Shown: piece after piece, positions 10,241-21,561 of the stretch | How positions within the stretch are numbered: position 1 is the first letter of the stretch | How the letters are laid out: each line of letters begins with the position of its first letter | Assembly (NCBI GenBank): GCA_013398295.1 | Contig: VZSF01006617.1 | Span: 62,001 to 126,000, forward strand | Direction of reading: 5' to 3' | Length of the DNA stretch: 64,000 nt | DNA from: Chionis minor | Lineage: Eukaryota > Chordata > Aves > Charadriiformes > Chionididae | Made by a program: the position numbers and the translations under genes | Notes under the pieces: model-generated | What the model saw: the letters and a program-made list of their open reading frames with translations, nothing else | Database searches by the model: none | Told to the model about the DNA's origin: nothing

Positions 10241-12572
10241 TTCAGAAATCCTTGCTGTCCTGCCTTGGAGTGCTCTGGAGTAAGCACCCTGTGGCAATGT
10301 CCACACTGCAGGAGGGATGTACCTGGGGTCCCCTGAAGCGCACCCTGTTTTCCTCCTGGGTTTCTCTTGAAAGAAACTTGAGAAAGGGGTGTGGATGGAG
10401 ATCGCTCCAACAGATCCCTTACCATGGGCTTTCACATGAACCATACGTAAAAATGTACCTAGCTCATGCAAATCAGCTGAATGCAAGGTGCCCTTAAGCG
10501 TCCATAGCTGCAGGAACTATCATGCCCTAATCACAGCAGTGCAATGATTTCTTAGGCTGTATATATGAAAGTAAAGATAAGAGGGGGAGGCCTCATGCCC
10601 AGACACAGGAGCTCAGTTACCCATGCTGGGAAGCTGCTGTGCCTGTCCCTGCCCCAAGCTGATGACCTCTGAACTATTGCTGTGCTTGACGCAGCTTTTG
10701 GCCCAGGCTAGGGACCTTAACCAGCAGGAGGCTTGGATATGAAGGGAAGTCAGATTAAACAGTGCCATTTATCCTCAAGAGTGGAGAGCAGCACTGCTCA
10801 TTTCCATTGTATACAGGTACCTTTAGATTTTGGCAACCACTGCCTTTATATCGAGTTATGTGTGCTTGGGACAGCAGCACGAACACAATATTACCACATT
10901 ACCTCTTACTTCTCCGCTGTACTTCCAGATGGCAATGCTGCTTTGGAAAAGGAACTTCTTACAGCAGCTGCTGCTGCCACCCAGAAGCCCAGGCATGGCC
11001 CACTACGCCTGAGGGGGTTGAGCCAAATTGGTGAGCCAAATTCAGTGTGTGGGGCTGGCACGGTGCAAACCAGAGCATGGTTAGGACCAACTACTAGAAA
11101 CTGACAGGTCTGTTTGTGAAACTGAGAATGAGCTTCCCCACTGCCAGCATGGAGCTTCTCTAGGGTCACCAGTGAGGCAGAGAGAGGGACCGGCTCAGAA
11201 CTACATACTTCTTCAAACATGCATTTAGATGAAGGGAAAAAAAAAGAAGTGCCTTTTTCTAAGCAGGGCAATTTAGTAAGTATGTTCAGGTCATGCAGAA
11301 AATGACCTTGAGAAACCACCAGGGCTATAATGTTATTGGAGAGCTGGCCTTTGTGCTTCCCAGCCACAGATGAAAACACTGTGGTGTTGCCAGTCTTGAA
11401 ATGCTGGTAAGGCTGTCTTACAAATGACATGGAAATACAATATAAATATGAAGTTTTATTTGCTTGTCTGGTTCTGGAGCCCTGGGCCATGTTTTCAGGC
11501 TTTTCTCTGCAACTCTGAGAGCAAGAGAATTATTTCATATTGAAAAAAAAAATTAAAACCTTTGATATTGTTTTGTAACTGCTAGCTGACAGGAACTGGA
11601 GCTTTAAACAAAACAGATATTATGAAGCTTGTGATAAAAAGCTGTAAGAGCCGGCAGCTCCGCACTGGAGCTCCACTTCCAGCACTGATTATTCCCTGCG
11701 GCAAGGAGCAGATTTCACAATGCCAAAGAAAGAAGAAGCTGGTCAATGGCCAGAGGACAGTCTGTAAACATTGCTAACAAGCAAACCGCTCTTGGCTGCA
11801 GTGAGTACTTTAGGCACAGAGTGCCGCAGGGCCGATACAGAGAAAACCATTGCAGCGGCTCCTCCCAAAGGCAGCAGGTGCTTGAAGGTGAGGTTGGTTG
11901 TGGTAGTGGTTTCCACCCTGAGACAACTTGTTCTTGAGTTGTCTTGGCCCCCACCAAATGGCCAACCTGATGAACCAAACCAAATCATTAGCACTGCTTC
12001 AGGCATTCAAGGATTGGCAACCTACTACCATGAACTCTGTCGTTATCCTCTCCTTCTCTGACAGAGGTATCTGCTCATCCACCATGTCCAGCACAGGGGG
12101 CTGCACAACCCAACTGTGTGTTTCTCAGCAGGCATGTGACTGCAGCAGAGTTACTGCAGCCCTCATCCAGGTCCCATGGCAGAGGGACACCGCACATCCT
12201 GAAGGCCACCACAGTGCTGCAGAGAAGACTGGGGAAGGAGTGAGGGAGCAGGGAGGAAGGCACTTTCTGTTTTTCAGGTCCTGCTCCGGTATTCACCTGT
12301 CAAAAGTACACCTTGGTTGTTGCAGGAAGGAACAGAGCAGCTTGCAGGGCAGGGAAGCTAAGCAATTCCCTGTTGTTCTTGGTCCTCCCGCATCCCCGTT
12401 GAGAAAGGAGATGGTAGGGCAGGAAAGCCTGCTGGGTTCCAGGCACCAGTGTCCCCTTCGCCCTCCTGAGGGTGGGTGGCCAGTCTGGCCCCCGGAGAAG
12501 CAGCTGAATAAATCCCCACCAGCCTCTGGTATTCAGAAAGGATAACCCCAGTGCAGAGGAGGAAAGGAAAGG
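10241..12572. other. Unique sequence, no gene seen
   Basis: Open frames of up to 205 codons (plus, 11928-12545) and 194 codons (minus, 10906-11490) show no domain, no internal repeat and no paired splice sites, so I do not call them genes. An AATAAA lies at 12507-12512, upstream of the A38 run. Confidence 0.4.

Positions 12573-12610
<38 letters not shown>
12573..12610 (+). repeat. A38 homopolymer
   Basis: Thirty-eight uninterrupted A residues follow a short GGAAA-repeat lead-in. An AATAAA hexamer lies about 60 bases upstream, farther than the usual 10-30 bases of a cleaved mRNA. A retrocopy tail is therefore possible but not shown. No recognisable mRNA-like sequence and no flanking target-site duplication were found. 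Confidence 0.85.
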
Positions 12611-12612
<2 letters not shown>

Positions 12613-14460
12613 CGTCACTTTGGGCAATGGAAATGAAACTTGTGACTTGGTTTCTGAGAGGCCCATCTGCCGGAACAGCTGTGCCTGTTGCACAACCCGC
12701 TACTGTTAGCAGATAACTGACTCACCACAGCTAGACAGCACGCGGGACAGACCTAGCCCTTTCCTCCAGGAGCTAGATACAGTCTTCAGGCAACCAAGGC
12801 ATTTGTATTTTCTCATTTGCTGGCTGTCTTTAGCAGCCAGATCTGCAAGCGGCTGCAGCCAGCCAGACACAACTGGTAACTGCAGGACAAGGCAGCGGCT
12901 ACAACAGCTTGTAATAATGGAAAGGAGCAGTTGCTAGTCAGTTATAGCAAAATATAAGCCAATGCCGCTAAACTGTTATGAGAAGATACTCATGATGTGA
13001 TTAGAAAATGTCCTTGGCCGTAGTATTTTAATAAAGATTTTGTGAGCAACTGTTATTAAAAAATTCAGAGAGATCACTCCACGAGTTATAAAAGAAAAAG
13101 GCTTTTGCAATATGTATGTACTATATGTGTATGCATATGTAAATGTACTTACAGTTTCTGTTTTCCCTTGACTCTGTTTTCTGCCCTGGTGTTGAGCTGT
13201 GCAGTCTCGATCAATGAGCACAAGCAATCAGGTCCATCCCCTCCTACTTCTGCTGAGGGTGAAGCCCCATGTTTTTAAAAAATAGGAGGGATTTATACAA
13301 CTAGTTCCCTGTGAACTCTGAGTCCTCAGCCCTTGTACCTGACTCTGAACACAAGATGCACAGAAATGCCATCTTCTCCAGCCCTTGACTGCTGTGGATG
13401 AGCTGCCTCAGCTAGACAGGTTGCACTCACCCTGTTTTGCAGATGGATGGATTAACTGTGTCATCTCAGGACTCCCCAGGAACAAGGTGAATTGAACAAC
13501 AGTCTAATGTACGCTCATTTCTCACTCCTTCTCCGTGCTGTGAGCTGCACTTTCCCAGTGGAGAAGCTGCCTTTCATTTCCAGAAATGTAGGACTGGCTC
13601 AAGCAGTATTTACAAAGCCAGCGTGCTTGTCTTTTTAACACTGAAGTTCTGGGTGAAAGCTAGTGTCACAGGAATAACCACAGGCTGTGAAGGGTTGGAT
13701 ATTCAGCCATGGAGAATAGTTAGGTTCACGTATACCAGCAACACATCACCATGTGATTTCTTTTCATAAAGGCTCCATCCCCTGGCATGGCAGTAGGCAG
13801 GATTTGTTCATCTCTGTCCTCCAACCTTCAGCTTCTCCAACCTGTCAAGCAACCTTCTCAGCTTCACCCATCACTGGAAAGGCCTTGGTATCACAGCACA
13901 ATTTTCCTGACTCCTCAAACATTTCCACTGAGAGTTGTAAGGAGCAGAACCCCTTGGCACAGCTGTGGTCCTTGAGTCTTGAGGGCTGGGATAAGACACA
14001 GTGATGGTCCCAGTCTTTAGGCCCAGATTAATCTTCCCTAGATGCTGGAGCATCTAGTTGTCTTCAGCGACTGCTTAGTAGATGCAGCCAGTGTCATAAA
14101 TGCACAGTTTTAGATAGGTATTGGTTAGGGAAGTCCTTGCCAGATCTCCTAGTTTGCTTAGAAGAAAAAGGTCCTTGGCATGTGGCCTGTCTCCTGCATT
14201 TCAAAAGAGGCTGCATATTTGCACATTTCCTGCTGTGTGAATAGTAGCATTCTTCCTGTCTGGATGTATGAGATTCAGCGAACGGATCAGGTCTCTCCAA
14301 TTCTCAGAGACTAATACTGATGGAGCATCAGCACTGCTACCCAGGAGAGTAAGAGCTAGCAACCCCATGGGGTGGCTGAACAACCCTTGCCGTTCAGAGA
14401 TAAGGATGCAAACTGTCTACGTACCTGTTTGATATATATTCACGTTCTTCTTCACTGCAA
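12611..14460. other. Unique sequence, no gene seen
   Basis: No coding signal is visible. A short stretch near 13430-13460 ('ccctgttttgcagatggatgg') faintly resembles the 'ttttacagatgagg' block of a minus-orientation MIR, but it is too short to call. Confidence 0.45.
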
Positions 14461-14463
14461 CAG

Positions 14464-14509
14464 AGAAAAGAAAATAAAAAAGGAAGGAAGAAAGAAAGAA
14501 AAATAAAAC
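14464..14509 (+). repeat. A/G-rich simple repeat
   Basis: AAGG, AAAG and AAATA units over about 45 bases. Low-complexity sequence. Confidence 0.8.
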
Positions 14510-14779
14510 AAAGTCATAGTTCCCATTACATTTGCAAGCGTATCCTTGATATTTCTTATTTAATCAGCCCAAATTTGGAATGCTTTTGGCTTTTTCTTTA
14601 TAACAGGTAGCACATTCAGTTCAGTTTCTGATTAAGTTACAACTTGGGTAATTGAATTCTGTTACTCAAAATTCCTCTTGCAGTTTCAATTAGATGCAAT
14701 CATTTAATTTTCACTTCCCTTTCTGAGCTGTTGAGTAATATTAGTGTGCATTGTTCAAACAGTTGCTCTTCATCATCAC

Positions 14780-14940
14780 AGAGATGCTTGCCTTGTCCTG
14801 GTGGATGATGCAATGTGATCCTTGCGCATGGCTTGCATATCACTTTACTGAATCTATGAAGTGTTTTGAGATGGTTGAAGCGCTTTTTGACAAGAATTCT
14901 GTATAAATCATTATTATCATGTTATGATTATTGCTATCAT
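14780..14940 (+). mobile_element. MIR-like SINE tail, plus orientation
   Basis: The 3' tail of the amniote SINE is visible as 'tgaagtgttttgagatggttgaagcgct' followed by 'tgtataaatcattattatcat'. This corresponds to the usual AAGCGCTTTGAGATC...GCTATAAATGC...ATTATTATT end. The upstream core is barely recognisable. Confidence 0.5.
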
Positions 14941-16260
14941 TCTATAGCAATCAAAGTCAGTATTTGTTAAAAAAAATTAAAGAAACTGAGGGCTGAGTTT
15001 AGATCTCAGTCTGTGTAAAAATCCCACTGGCCTACATTACTGAAAAACATATTCATAGGGGCATATTCATTTGGTTTTGGAGATAAAACTGTATTGCATG
15101 CTGTTGCACAGAAAAAATATTCTTAAGTGTTCATAATAAGTTCCAAGTATTCTTAATACTCACTTAAGATAGGTGATCTTAAGCGCGTTCATTGCTTTGT
15201 AGGTCATGACAGTTGCTCGTTTCTTACCTTGAAGTTTTCTCTGTTCTGAGGAGGGGGCCAAGTTTATGGATACTGGCAAGGAAGATTTAGTTCCCCCTGT
15301 GGCAGTGTGAAAGATGGGACACTTCCTGAAAGAAAGCAGGTCTTTAATTTCAGGTATTAGTGACTGTGGGCCCTCATGAAGGTAAGTAGAAGTGGCAGAT
15401 AATCAAGGAGAACTGAAAATTAGACTGTAAAAGAATCTAGGACCTTTGCTTTACTGGACCTGTGTCACAAAGTTTGTTCTCTTTTTCCTCAATGTGATAA
15501 CTATCTCCTGCAATGACTGTCACCAAAGCCTGTGACCAATTGGCAGGAACTTACTTAGTTTTCAAACTGATTTGGGGAATTTTATCTTCTTTCATTCTGC
15601 TTACACATCTTCTTTTCCAAAGCTGCTTGAGAGAATCAGTGGTAAATTTACAAGATGAGCAACTATACCAACTTGTTTATAGATTTCTTCAGTGAATGAT
15701 CTTTGATGAGTTACTTTGTAAACAACTCTCTGTGGGCTTCTGTGATTTCAGTGATGTGGCACAAACTGGCAAGACTTATTTTGTTTGATGACTTAAAGAG
15801 GCAACAAGAGAAAGTTCTCTGTCAGCATGTCATCAAGGTCAAAACTGCATTTTGCCTATATTTAGGGCAGCCACACTTCATACCGTAGTCCCATTTAAAG
15901 ATGGTTTTATAAGGGCCAATATATGACCAATAGATGTCATTAGCACATTAGAGACAGGATTTATTAAGCACAGGAGCAACACAGACTTCTTACAGTCCAT
16001 GAGAATAACTATTATTCTCTCCCTTTAACACCCTGTAACTACTGAGCTATTGAAACATCCATGAGCTCCTTACAACGTGAGATGCACTGAGTGACCAGTT
16101 TAGCTGGAAGTCTGATTTGGTGGGGCTGTTTGGCAGGAGCCTGTGAAAATGTCATCTTTAAACAGGAATCTACCTGTCCATTCAGATGGCTGCTTGTTTT
16201 TTCTGTTTGCTCAGCTTTGACCAGGGCACTGGAGCTATGCTGACTGTGTGTTTCTTTCAG
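14941..16260. other. Unique sequence, no gene seen
   Basis: AT-rich sequence with short open frames only. I recognise no repeat. Confidence 0.45.
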
Positions 16261-16309
16261 CAGTAGCCTGAGCCTGGACTGTGAACTAGACTGGTTTTGT
16301 AACAATAAG
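16261..16309 (+). other. Candidate 49-base exon with strong splice sites
   Basis: The segment is preceded by a pyrimidine-rich acceptor, 'gtgtgtttctttcag' (AG at 16259-16260), and followed by AAG|GTAAGG (GT at 16310-16311). One of three frames is open (second base onward, sixteen codons, SSLSLDCELDWFCNNK). The other two contain stops. Short open stretches flanked by consensus splice sites occur by chance many times in 64 kb, and no neighbouring exon can be linked to it. It could be an exon of a non-coding RNA, a microexon, or nothing. Confidence 0.15.
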
Positions 16310-16557
16310 GTAAGGATACCTCTGAATTCTTTCTGGATACCACCTTTGCCCCATCCTTTCTGATGGAGACTGAAGTCTAGAAAGGCGCTGAAGGGTGCTT
16401 GACTACTTCCTGCAGTAGTGCCCTGAGGAAACATCCTTCACCATGTGAAACCAAGAGGTGGAAAATTATCTTACTCTGTGGAACGATATGTTACCCTGAT
16501 GAAAGCAGACCATAGCACTTCACTCTGTATGCAGCTGTACAAACAGACCTCTCCTCC

Positions 16558-16660
16558 ACCGCCCGTTGGGGACAAAGGGATTTGCCCAAGACACTGTGAT
16601 GGGCCAGTGGCAAGGCAAAGATCAGACCAGAGCTCCTAACACCTAAGTGAACAGCTCTGT
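16558..16660 (-). mobile_element. MIR-like SINE core, minus orientation
   Basis: 'gggatttgcccaagacactgtgatgggccagtggcaaggcaaagatcagaccagagctcctaacacct' follows the reverse-complement core of the family ('gacttgcccaaggtcacacag...cagtggcagagc...aacc...tctcctaact'). The copy covers the core only and has no tail. Confidence 0.6.
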
Positions 16661-18774
16661 CTTCTTCTGCACCAGCTGTTCGAAAGCACACCTGCAGTTC
16701 TTAAACTTAGATTTTCCTTTGAGTTTATTGCTGGGCCAAGGTCTGAATAGGGAAGAATTAAATACATGATACAAGGTAAATAACCTGGAGGTAAATAATG
16801 TGTTGCATAAATAATAGAAAACGTGCGCTTCCTGGCATTTGCACCATCAGTACCTATTACAAAACATGGAAATGGTCTGGCAAGGGCGTGAGTTCTCCGG
16901 ATATGAATGGAAAACAAACAAGATGAAAGGGGAAGAGAGGCAAACAGGCTCATGAGATGATGCTCTTGCATGAGAAACCTCTTGTGAGTGGTACTGTCTG
17001 CCAAAGAGCTAAAGCTTCTGTGAAGAGTACAGCGACTCATCGGCTCTGAAAGAGGCAGGGAATGGGATACGGACAGACAGACAAGAAAGTGAAAGGGATT
17101 TTCATGTGGGTTAGGAACCATTGGAGACCATCTGTCAACTCTATTTATCAGGGTTCTTTCAAACCTGGTAGAGGAGCCAGCTTTTGCTTTGTCCATGATG
17201 CAAGTTTGGCAGTTTTCCCTCTTCTCTTTTCCTCCTGTCATGTGCTGGGATAACAGCATAACCAGACTGCCATCGGGCACTATGAAACATTAACCCTTTC
17301 CCTTCAGTTCTTCCCTTTGTGGGGGCTCTGCCCCTGCCATTCTCCCAAGGCTTGGTTGTCTCCAAGGTCACATTTAGCTAGTACCTCAGCAGTGATGGGA
17401 GGCAGGGGAGGATCAGAAGGAGCATGTAGTGAAGCTTCCCACAGTTGCTGTTTTGTCCCTTGCTGTTTTCTTCTTGGCTTGAACTCTCCAATTTGATCTG
17501 TCAGCACAAACTCAGCCATCAACAGCAGAGCCACGCTGAGGCGGGATTCTGCCCCGGGCCTGTACAGGCATTGTGGGCTTGAGGTTTGAGGGTGTAAATC
17601 TCACAAGGAACTGGCTTTCTCTGCAGAGATTCCCCAGCGTAGTTCATGTTAGGCTCCAGGACCTGGAATCGAGTCTGGTCTATGTTTCTCGCCCTCCACC
17701 ATCCATCCTGCTACCTCTGCAGAGGCAGATACCAAACATATGGATGAGCAATGATTTTTTTACCCTTCTGTCATTTTCCATGATTTACCTTCTGACTTGA
17801 TCAGAGCAGGAAGTAGAAGGTCATGAATCATTGAAAGGAACTGAGCATGCAGCAGTAGGGAGCCACAGGCTGCAATCCTGTTTCCGAGAGACAAAGTAGC
17901 TGTGGTGCCTTTGCTAAGGCCTTCTGCCTTATAAAGTTGCTTTGAGGTCTTCGAAAGAGGAGGTTTTGACCTGCATGCAGGTCACCTTGGTGCCTAGCCT
18001 TCCTGATCTGCAGAGCTGCAGCAGTTGCCCTCTGGGGCTGAAATGTAGCTCTTGGCCGTTGAGCTGTGCTGTGAAATTTTCTGCTGGGAATCCTTCCCTA
18101 TGGAAGGTAACAGAAAGTATATAGAAAAGACCCGTGCCAAAGTAGCCGTGTCAACACCGATTGCTGTTTGCTGCTGTCATGTGCTGCTTAGAGCACAGGT
18201 TTGTAATCTGTTTCATTTCATCCTGAATCATCCTTGCTGCTGAGCAACAGCAAAGTCTTTTAGCAGCTTGGACAGGAACAGCATCCAGTTCTGCATGACT
18301 ATCAGTACTCAGACAAGTTTCTTTCCGCCTCAGACCTGGGCTTATAATTAAAGCTCAACACTAAGGGTTTGCAGTGGTTGGGGGACAGAAAAAGGAGAAG
18401 TGACTTACCTCTGTGGTGAGAGAAAAGGAGGAAACTTGTGATGTAGCGTTTGGCAGAGCTTTGGATAAAAAGACCGTTAAGCATCTCTGCAACAAAGTGA
18501 ATCAATTCATCCTGGTAGAAGGTTATTTTATTAAACCCTCTCCTCTGAACAATTTAGTGGGCTGTTACCATCAGAGGATACGTCTTGCTTTCTAAGGCAG
18601 CAGGCTGCAACTTGTTCTGTACTGCTGCCTTAACTACGTACAGATCCTGTTGGGTATTTCCTCAGTTCACTGTCCTGATTGCATATGAATGTCATCCCAT
18701 AGAGGTTATACACATGGATAACATTCCCATCCTTATAGTTACTTTGGGGTCAAACTCTTATTGCTACCAAAGTG
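16661..18774. other. Unique sequence, no gene seen
   Basis: A 214-codon minus frame (16636-17280) is open but has no recognisable domain and begins inside the SINE fragment. I treat it as chance. Confidence 0.4.
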
Positions 18775-18895
18775 AGAGGCTTAAACACTTCTTAGTGCCT
18801 TGGCTGAGGTTATGCAGCTGCCTGTTGAAGGGTAAAAAGAGGAGCCCAACTTTCCCAAGACCAATTCTCTGCTTACTTTCTTACACTGTGTATCT
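18775..18895 (-). mobile_element. Degraded MIR-like SINE, minus orientation
   Basis: The stretch 'gtgaggcttaaac' to 'aggttatgcagc', then 'agaggagcccaac' and 'agaccaattctctgctta', follows the spacing of the family core. Identity by eye is low. It lies directly next to the CR1 tail. Confidence 0.35.
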
Positions 18896-18902
18896 AGTCC
18901 GC

Positions 18903-18964
18903 ATCACAGAATCACAGAATGTTAGGAGTTGGAAGGGACCTCTTGACATCATCTGGTCTACCAT
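18903..18964 (-). mobile_element. CR1 3' tail, extremely 5'-truncated, minus orientation
   Basis: The plus strand reads 'catcacagaatcacagaatg' and then 'gttggaagggacctc', 'gacatcatctggtcta'. This is the reverse complement of the last 60 or so bases of a CR1 LINE, including a decayed version of its 8-base terminal repeat. Severe 5' truncation is normal for CR1. No coding part remains. Confidence 0.85.
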
Positions 18965-20064
18965 GAGCTGGATGAAGACTTTTTAAATCAAATTGTTAAG
19001 GCTAGGCCCAGGTAGTTGGGTCACAGAGCCTTTATTTTTAAGCTTTGTCTTGCTATGTCTAGTTTGCTGCTTTTGGCAAAGCCGCAGGGCAACTCAGTAG
19101 TGCTTAATTTTAATTGTAGGAAAACAGCCTGAGACATGGTAGCTCTTCCTGGCAAAGCACTTACTGCTGTTAAGGAGAAATTATTCCTTGGCAAGCTGGA
19201 GTGACTTTGAATTCAGTGTGCTGCACTCCATAAGGCTGTGCTGGTGTTATGGTGGTGTAAAGCGGTAGTTCATTCCTTGCAGGAGAATACAGTCACAGAG
19301 GCTGGGTTGCATCCTCTCCTCTTCCTCCACAAAGACTGCCATTGGGGTCAGAGAGTGAGACTTCACAATCTAGTGATTAGAGATGGATGCATTCATGCAA
19401 GGGAAGGCATGGACAAAAGCAGAAGATGCAATGGTGATTAATAAAGGATGGGAAGAATGGTGTGAGGAGCTCAGCCCCCTGTGAAGGTATTAGCCTGGTC
19501 CCTTCCTGGAGGCACACATGCTTAGCTGTTCTCTCTGTCAGTGCTGACTACACACTGCTTCTGAAAAATAAAGCCTGAGGTTTCTCTTTGGAAGTGAATC
19601 TCAGGTGGAGCTATCTGATGGGGACTGCGTGAGGTTCATGTTGGTGTTGTCAGTGTGATGTGCCTGGTCTGCAAAACACAGACTAACAGAGTCCTCCGCA
19701 AAAAAGCCAGAGGAAAACATAGGTCTCCTTTATCCCAGCTTTGTGTGAATCATATCTCCATTCTTTTAGGAGACATAGATTTGTTTATCATCCTGGCTGC
19801 GCATGTAATTCATAAACAGTCAATAATTTGTGGATTACTTTGGTGCTACCAAATATCTTTTAATTAAACAAAAGGGACCACTGGGTGAGAATCATCCCAC
19901 TCCACAATATGTCCTTTGTGTGTCACTGGAAAGGATTAAACAGGGTTCATCAATGCACTTTTGCCTCTGAAGATAACAACATTCAGTCTTGCTTTGCAAA
20001 AATTTATTAGGTTTTGTGTGTGCTTATGTGGTCACTGACTTAAAAGGCAGGGTGCTGTGTGGCA
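18965..20064. other. Unique sequence, no gene seen
   Basis: Only short open frames occur, and I recognise no repeat. Confidence 0.45.
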
Positions 20065-20196
20065 AAGACACCTGACAAAGTTTCAAGTAGTCCCAGAGGT
20101 TTTTGGAGTTTATGGAGGGCAGTTTCATGGTGCATGCAAATGATGAACTGATTAGGGGAGATGCTCTGTTGGACCTGATACTCACAAACAATTAAC
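20065..20196 (+). mobile_element. CR1 internal fragment, left half of an interrupted copy
   Basis: 'gtttcatggtgcatgcaaatgatgaactgattagg' followed by 'gatgctctgttggacctgatactcacaaacaa' matches the segment of CR1 ORF2 between endonuclease and reverse transcriptase, plus orientation. The match breaks off at about 20192-20198, where a minus-orientation CR1 begins, and resumes at about 21562. It is therefore the left part of a copy split by a later insertion. The left boundary is approximate. Confidence 0.75.
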
Positions 20197-20198
20197 AA

Positions 20199-21561
20199 CA
20201 TAGAATCATAGAATCTTGGAATGGTTTAAGTTCAAAGAGATCTTAAAGATCATCTAGTTCCAACCCCCCTGCCATGGACAGGGACACCTCCCACTAGACC
20301 TGGTTGCTCAAAGCCCCATCCAACCTGGTCTTGAACACTTCCAGGGATGGGGCATCCACAACTTTCCCTGGGCAACCAGTACTAGAGCCTCACCACCTTC
20401 ATAGTGAAAAATTTCTTCCTGATATCTATTTTAAATCTCCCCTCTTCCAGTTTGAAGCCGTTACACCCATCCTATCACTACATGCCCTTGTAAAAAGTCC
20501 CTCTCCAGCTTTCTTGTAGGTCCCCTTTAGGTACTGGAAGGCTGCTATAAGGTCTCCCCGGAGCCTTCTCTTCTCCAGGCTGAACAACTCCAACTCTCTC
20601 AGCCTGTCCTCATAGCAGAGGTGCTCCAGTCCTCTGATCCTCTTCGTGGCACTCCTGTGGACTCACTCCAACAGGTCCATTTCCTTCTTATATTGGGGGC
20701 TCCAGAGCTGGACACAGTATTCCATGTGGGGTATCATGAGAGTGGAGTACAGGGACAGCATCACCTGCCTTGACCTGCTGGACACGCTTCTTTTGATGCA
20801 GCCCAAAATGCAGTTGCCCTTCTGGGCTACACATTGCTGGCTCATGTTGAGCTTCTCATCTACCAACACCCCCACGTCCCTCTGCTCAGGGCTGTTCTCT
20901 ATCCATCCTCCACCCAGCCTGTATTGATACTGGGGATTGCACCAACCCAAGTGCAGAACCTTGCAGTTGGCCTGGTTGAACTGCAGGAGGTCGGCACCAG
21001 CCCACCTCTCAAGCCTGTCCAGGTCCCTCTGGATGGCATCCCTTCGCTCCAGTGTGTCAACAGCTCCACACAGCTTGGTGTCCTCAGCAGACTTGCTGAG
21101 GAGGCACTCAGTCCCAACATCCACGTTGCGAACAAAAATGTTAAATAACAACAGTGCCAGTACCAACCCCTGGGGAACACCACTTGTCACTGCTCGCCAC
21201 TTGGACATCTGGCTGTTGACTGCACCTCTTTGAGTGTGACAGTCCAGCCAGTTCCTAATCCATCAAGTGGTCCGTCCGTCAGATCCACGTCTCCTCAATT
21301 TAGAGACCGGGATGTCATGTGGAACAGCATAAAGTACCTTACACAAGGCCAGATAAATGACATCTGTTGCTCTCCCCTTATCTACCAATGCTGTAACCTC
21401 AACGTAGAAGACCACCAGATTTGTCAGTCATGATTAGCCCTTGGTGAAGTCATGTTGGCTGCCACCAATCACCTCCTTATTTTCCATGTGCCTTAGCAGA
21501 GTTTCCAGGAGGATCTGCTCCCTCATCTTGCTGGGTACAGGGGTGAGACTGACTGGATCTG
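20199..21561 (-). mobile_element. CR1 LINE (copy A), 5'-truncated, inserted in another CR1
   Basis: Minus-strand copy. Its 3' end is at 20199 with two 8-base terminal repeats (plus strand 'catagaatcatagaatc'). Reading back, the 3' untranslated part is followed by the reverse-transcriptase remnant and then the palm/finger region up to about 21561 ('gtcagtctcacccctgtacc' on the minus strand). The element is about 1.36 kb and lacks the endonuclease half, as expected from 5' truncation. Flanking sequences on both sides belong to a plus-orientation CR1, so this copy is younger than its host copy. Confidence 0.92.
20663..21208 (-). pseudogene. CR1 reverse-transcriptase remnant (copy A)
   Basis: A 181-codon open stretch retains the C-terminal half of a CR1 reverse transcriptase. 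It starts just before the GVPQG turn, reads VPQGLVLALLLFNIF (normally [12 protein letters not shown]), and continues through [20 protein letters not shown] and EYCVQLWSP. In a working LINE this enzyme copies the element RNA at a nicked target. Here the catalytic FADD-type motif reads SAED, so one aspartate is lost. The frame stops after MDLLE, and the upstream part of the domain lies in other frames. There is no start codon, endonuclease or ORF1 of its own. It is dead, and antisense open frames across it are shadows. Confidence 0.9.

Noticed and set aside
16636..17280. 214-codon minus-strand open frame
   Set aside because: No domain or supporting splice signals, and one end lies inside a SINE fragment.
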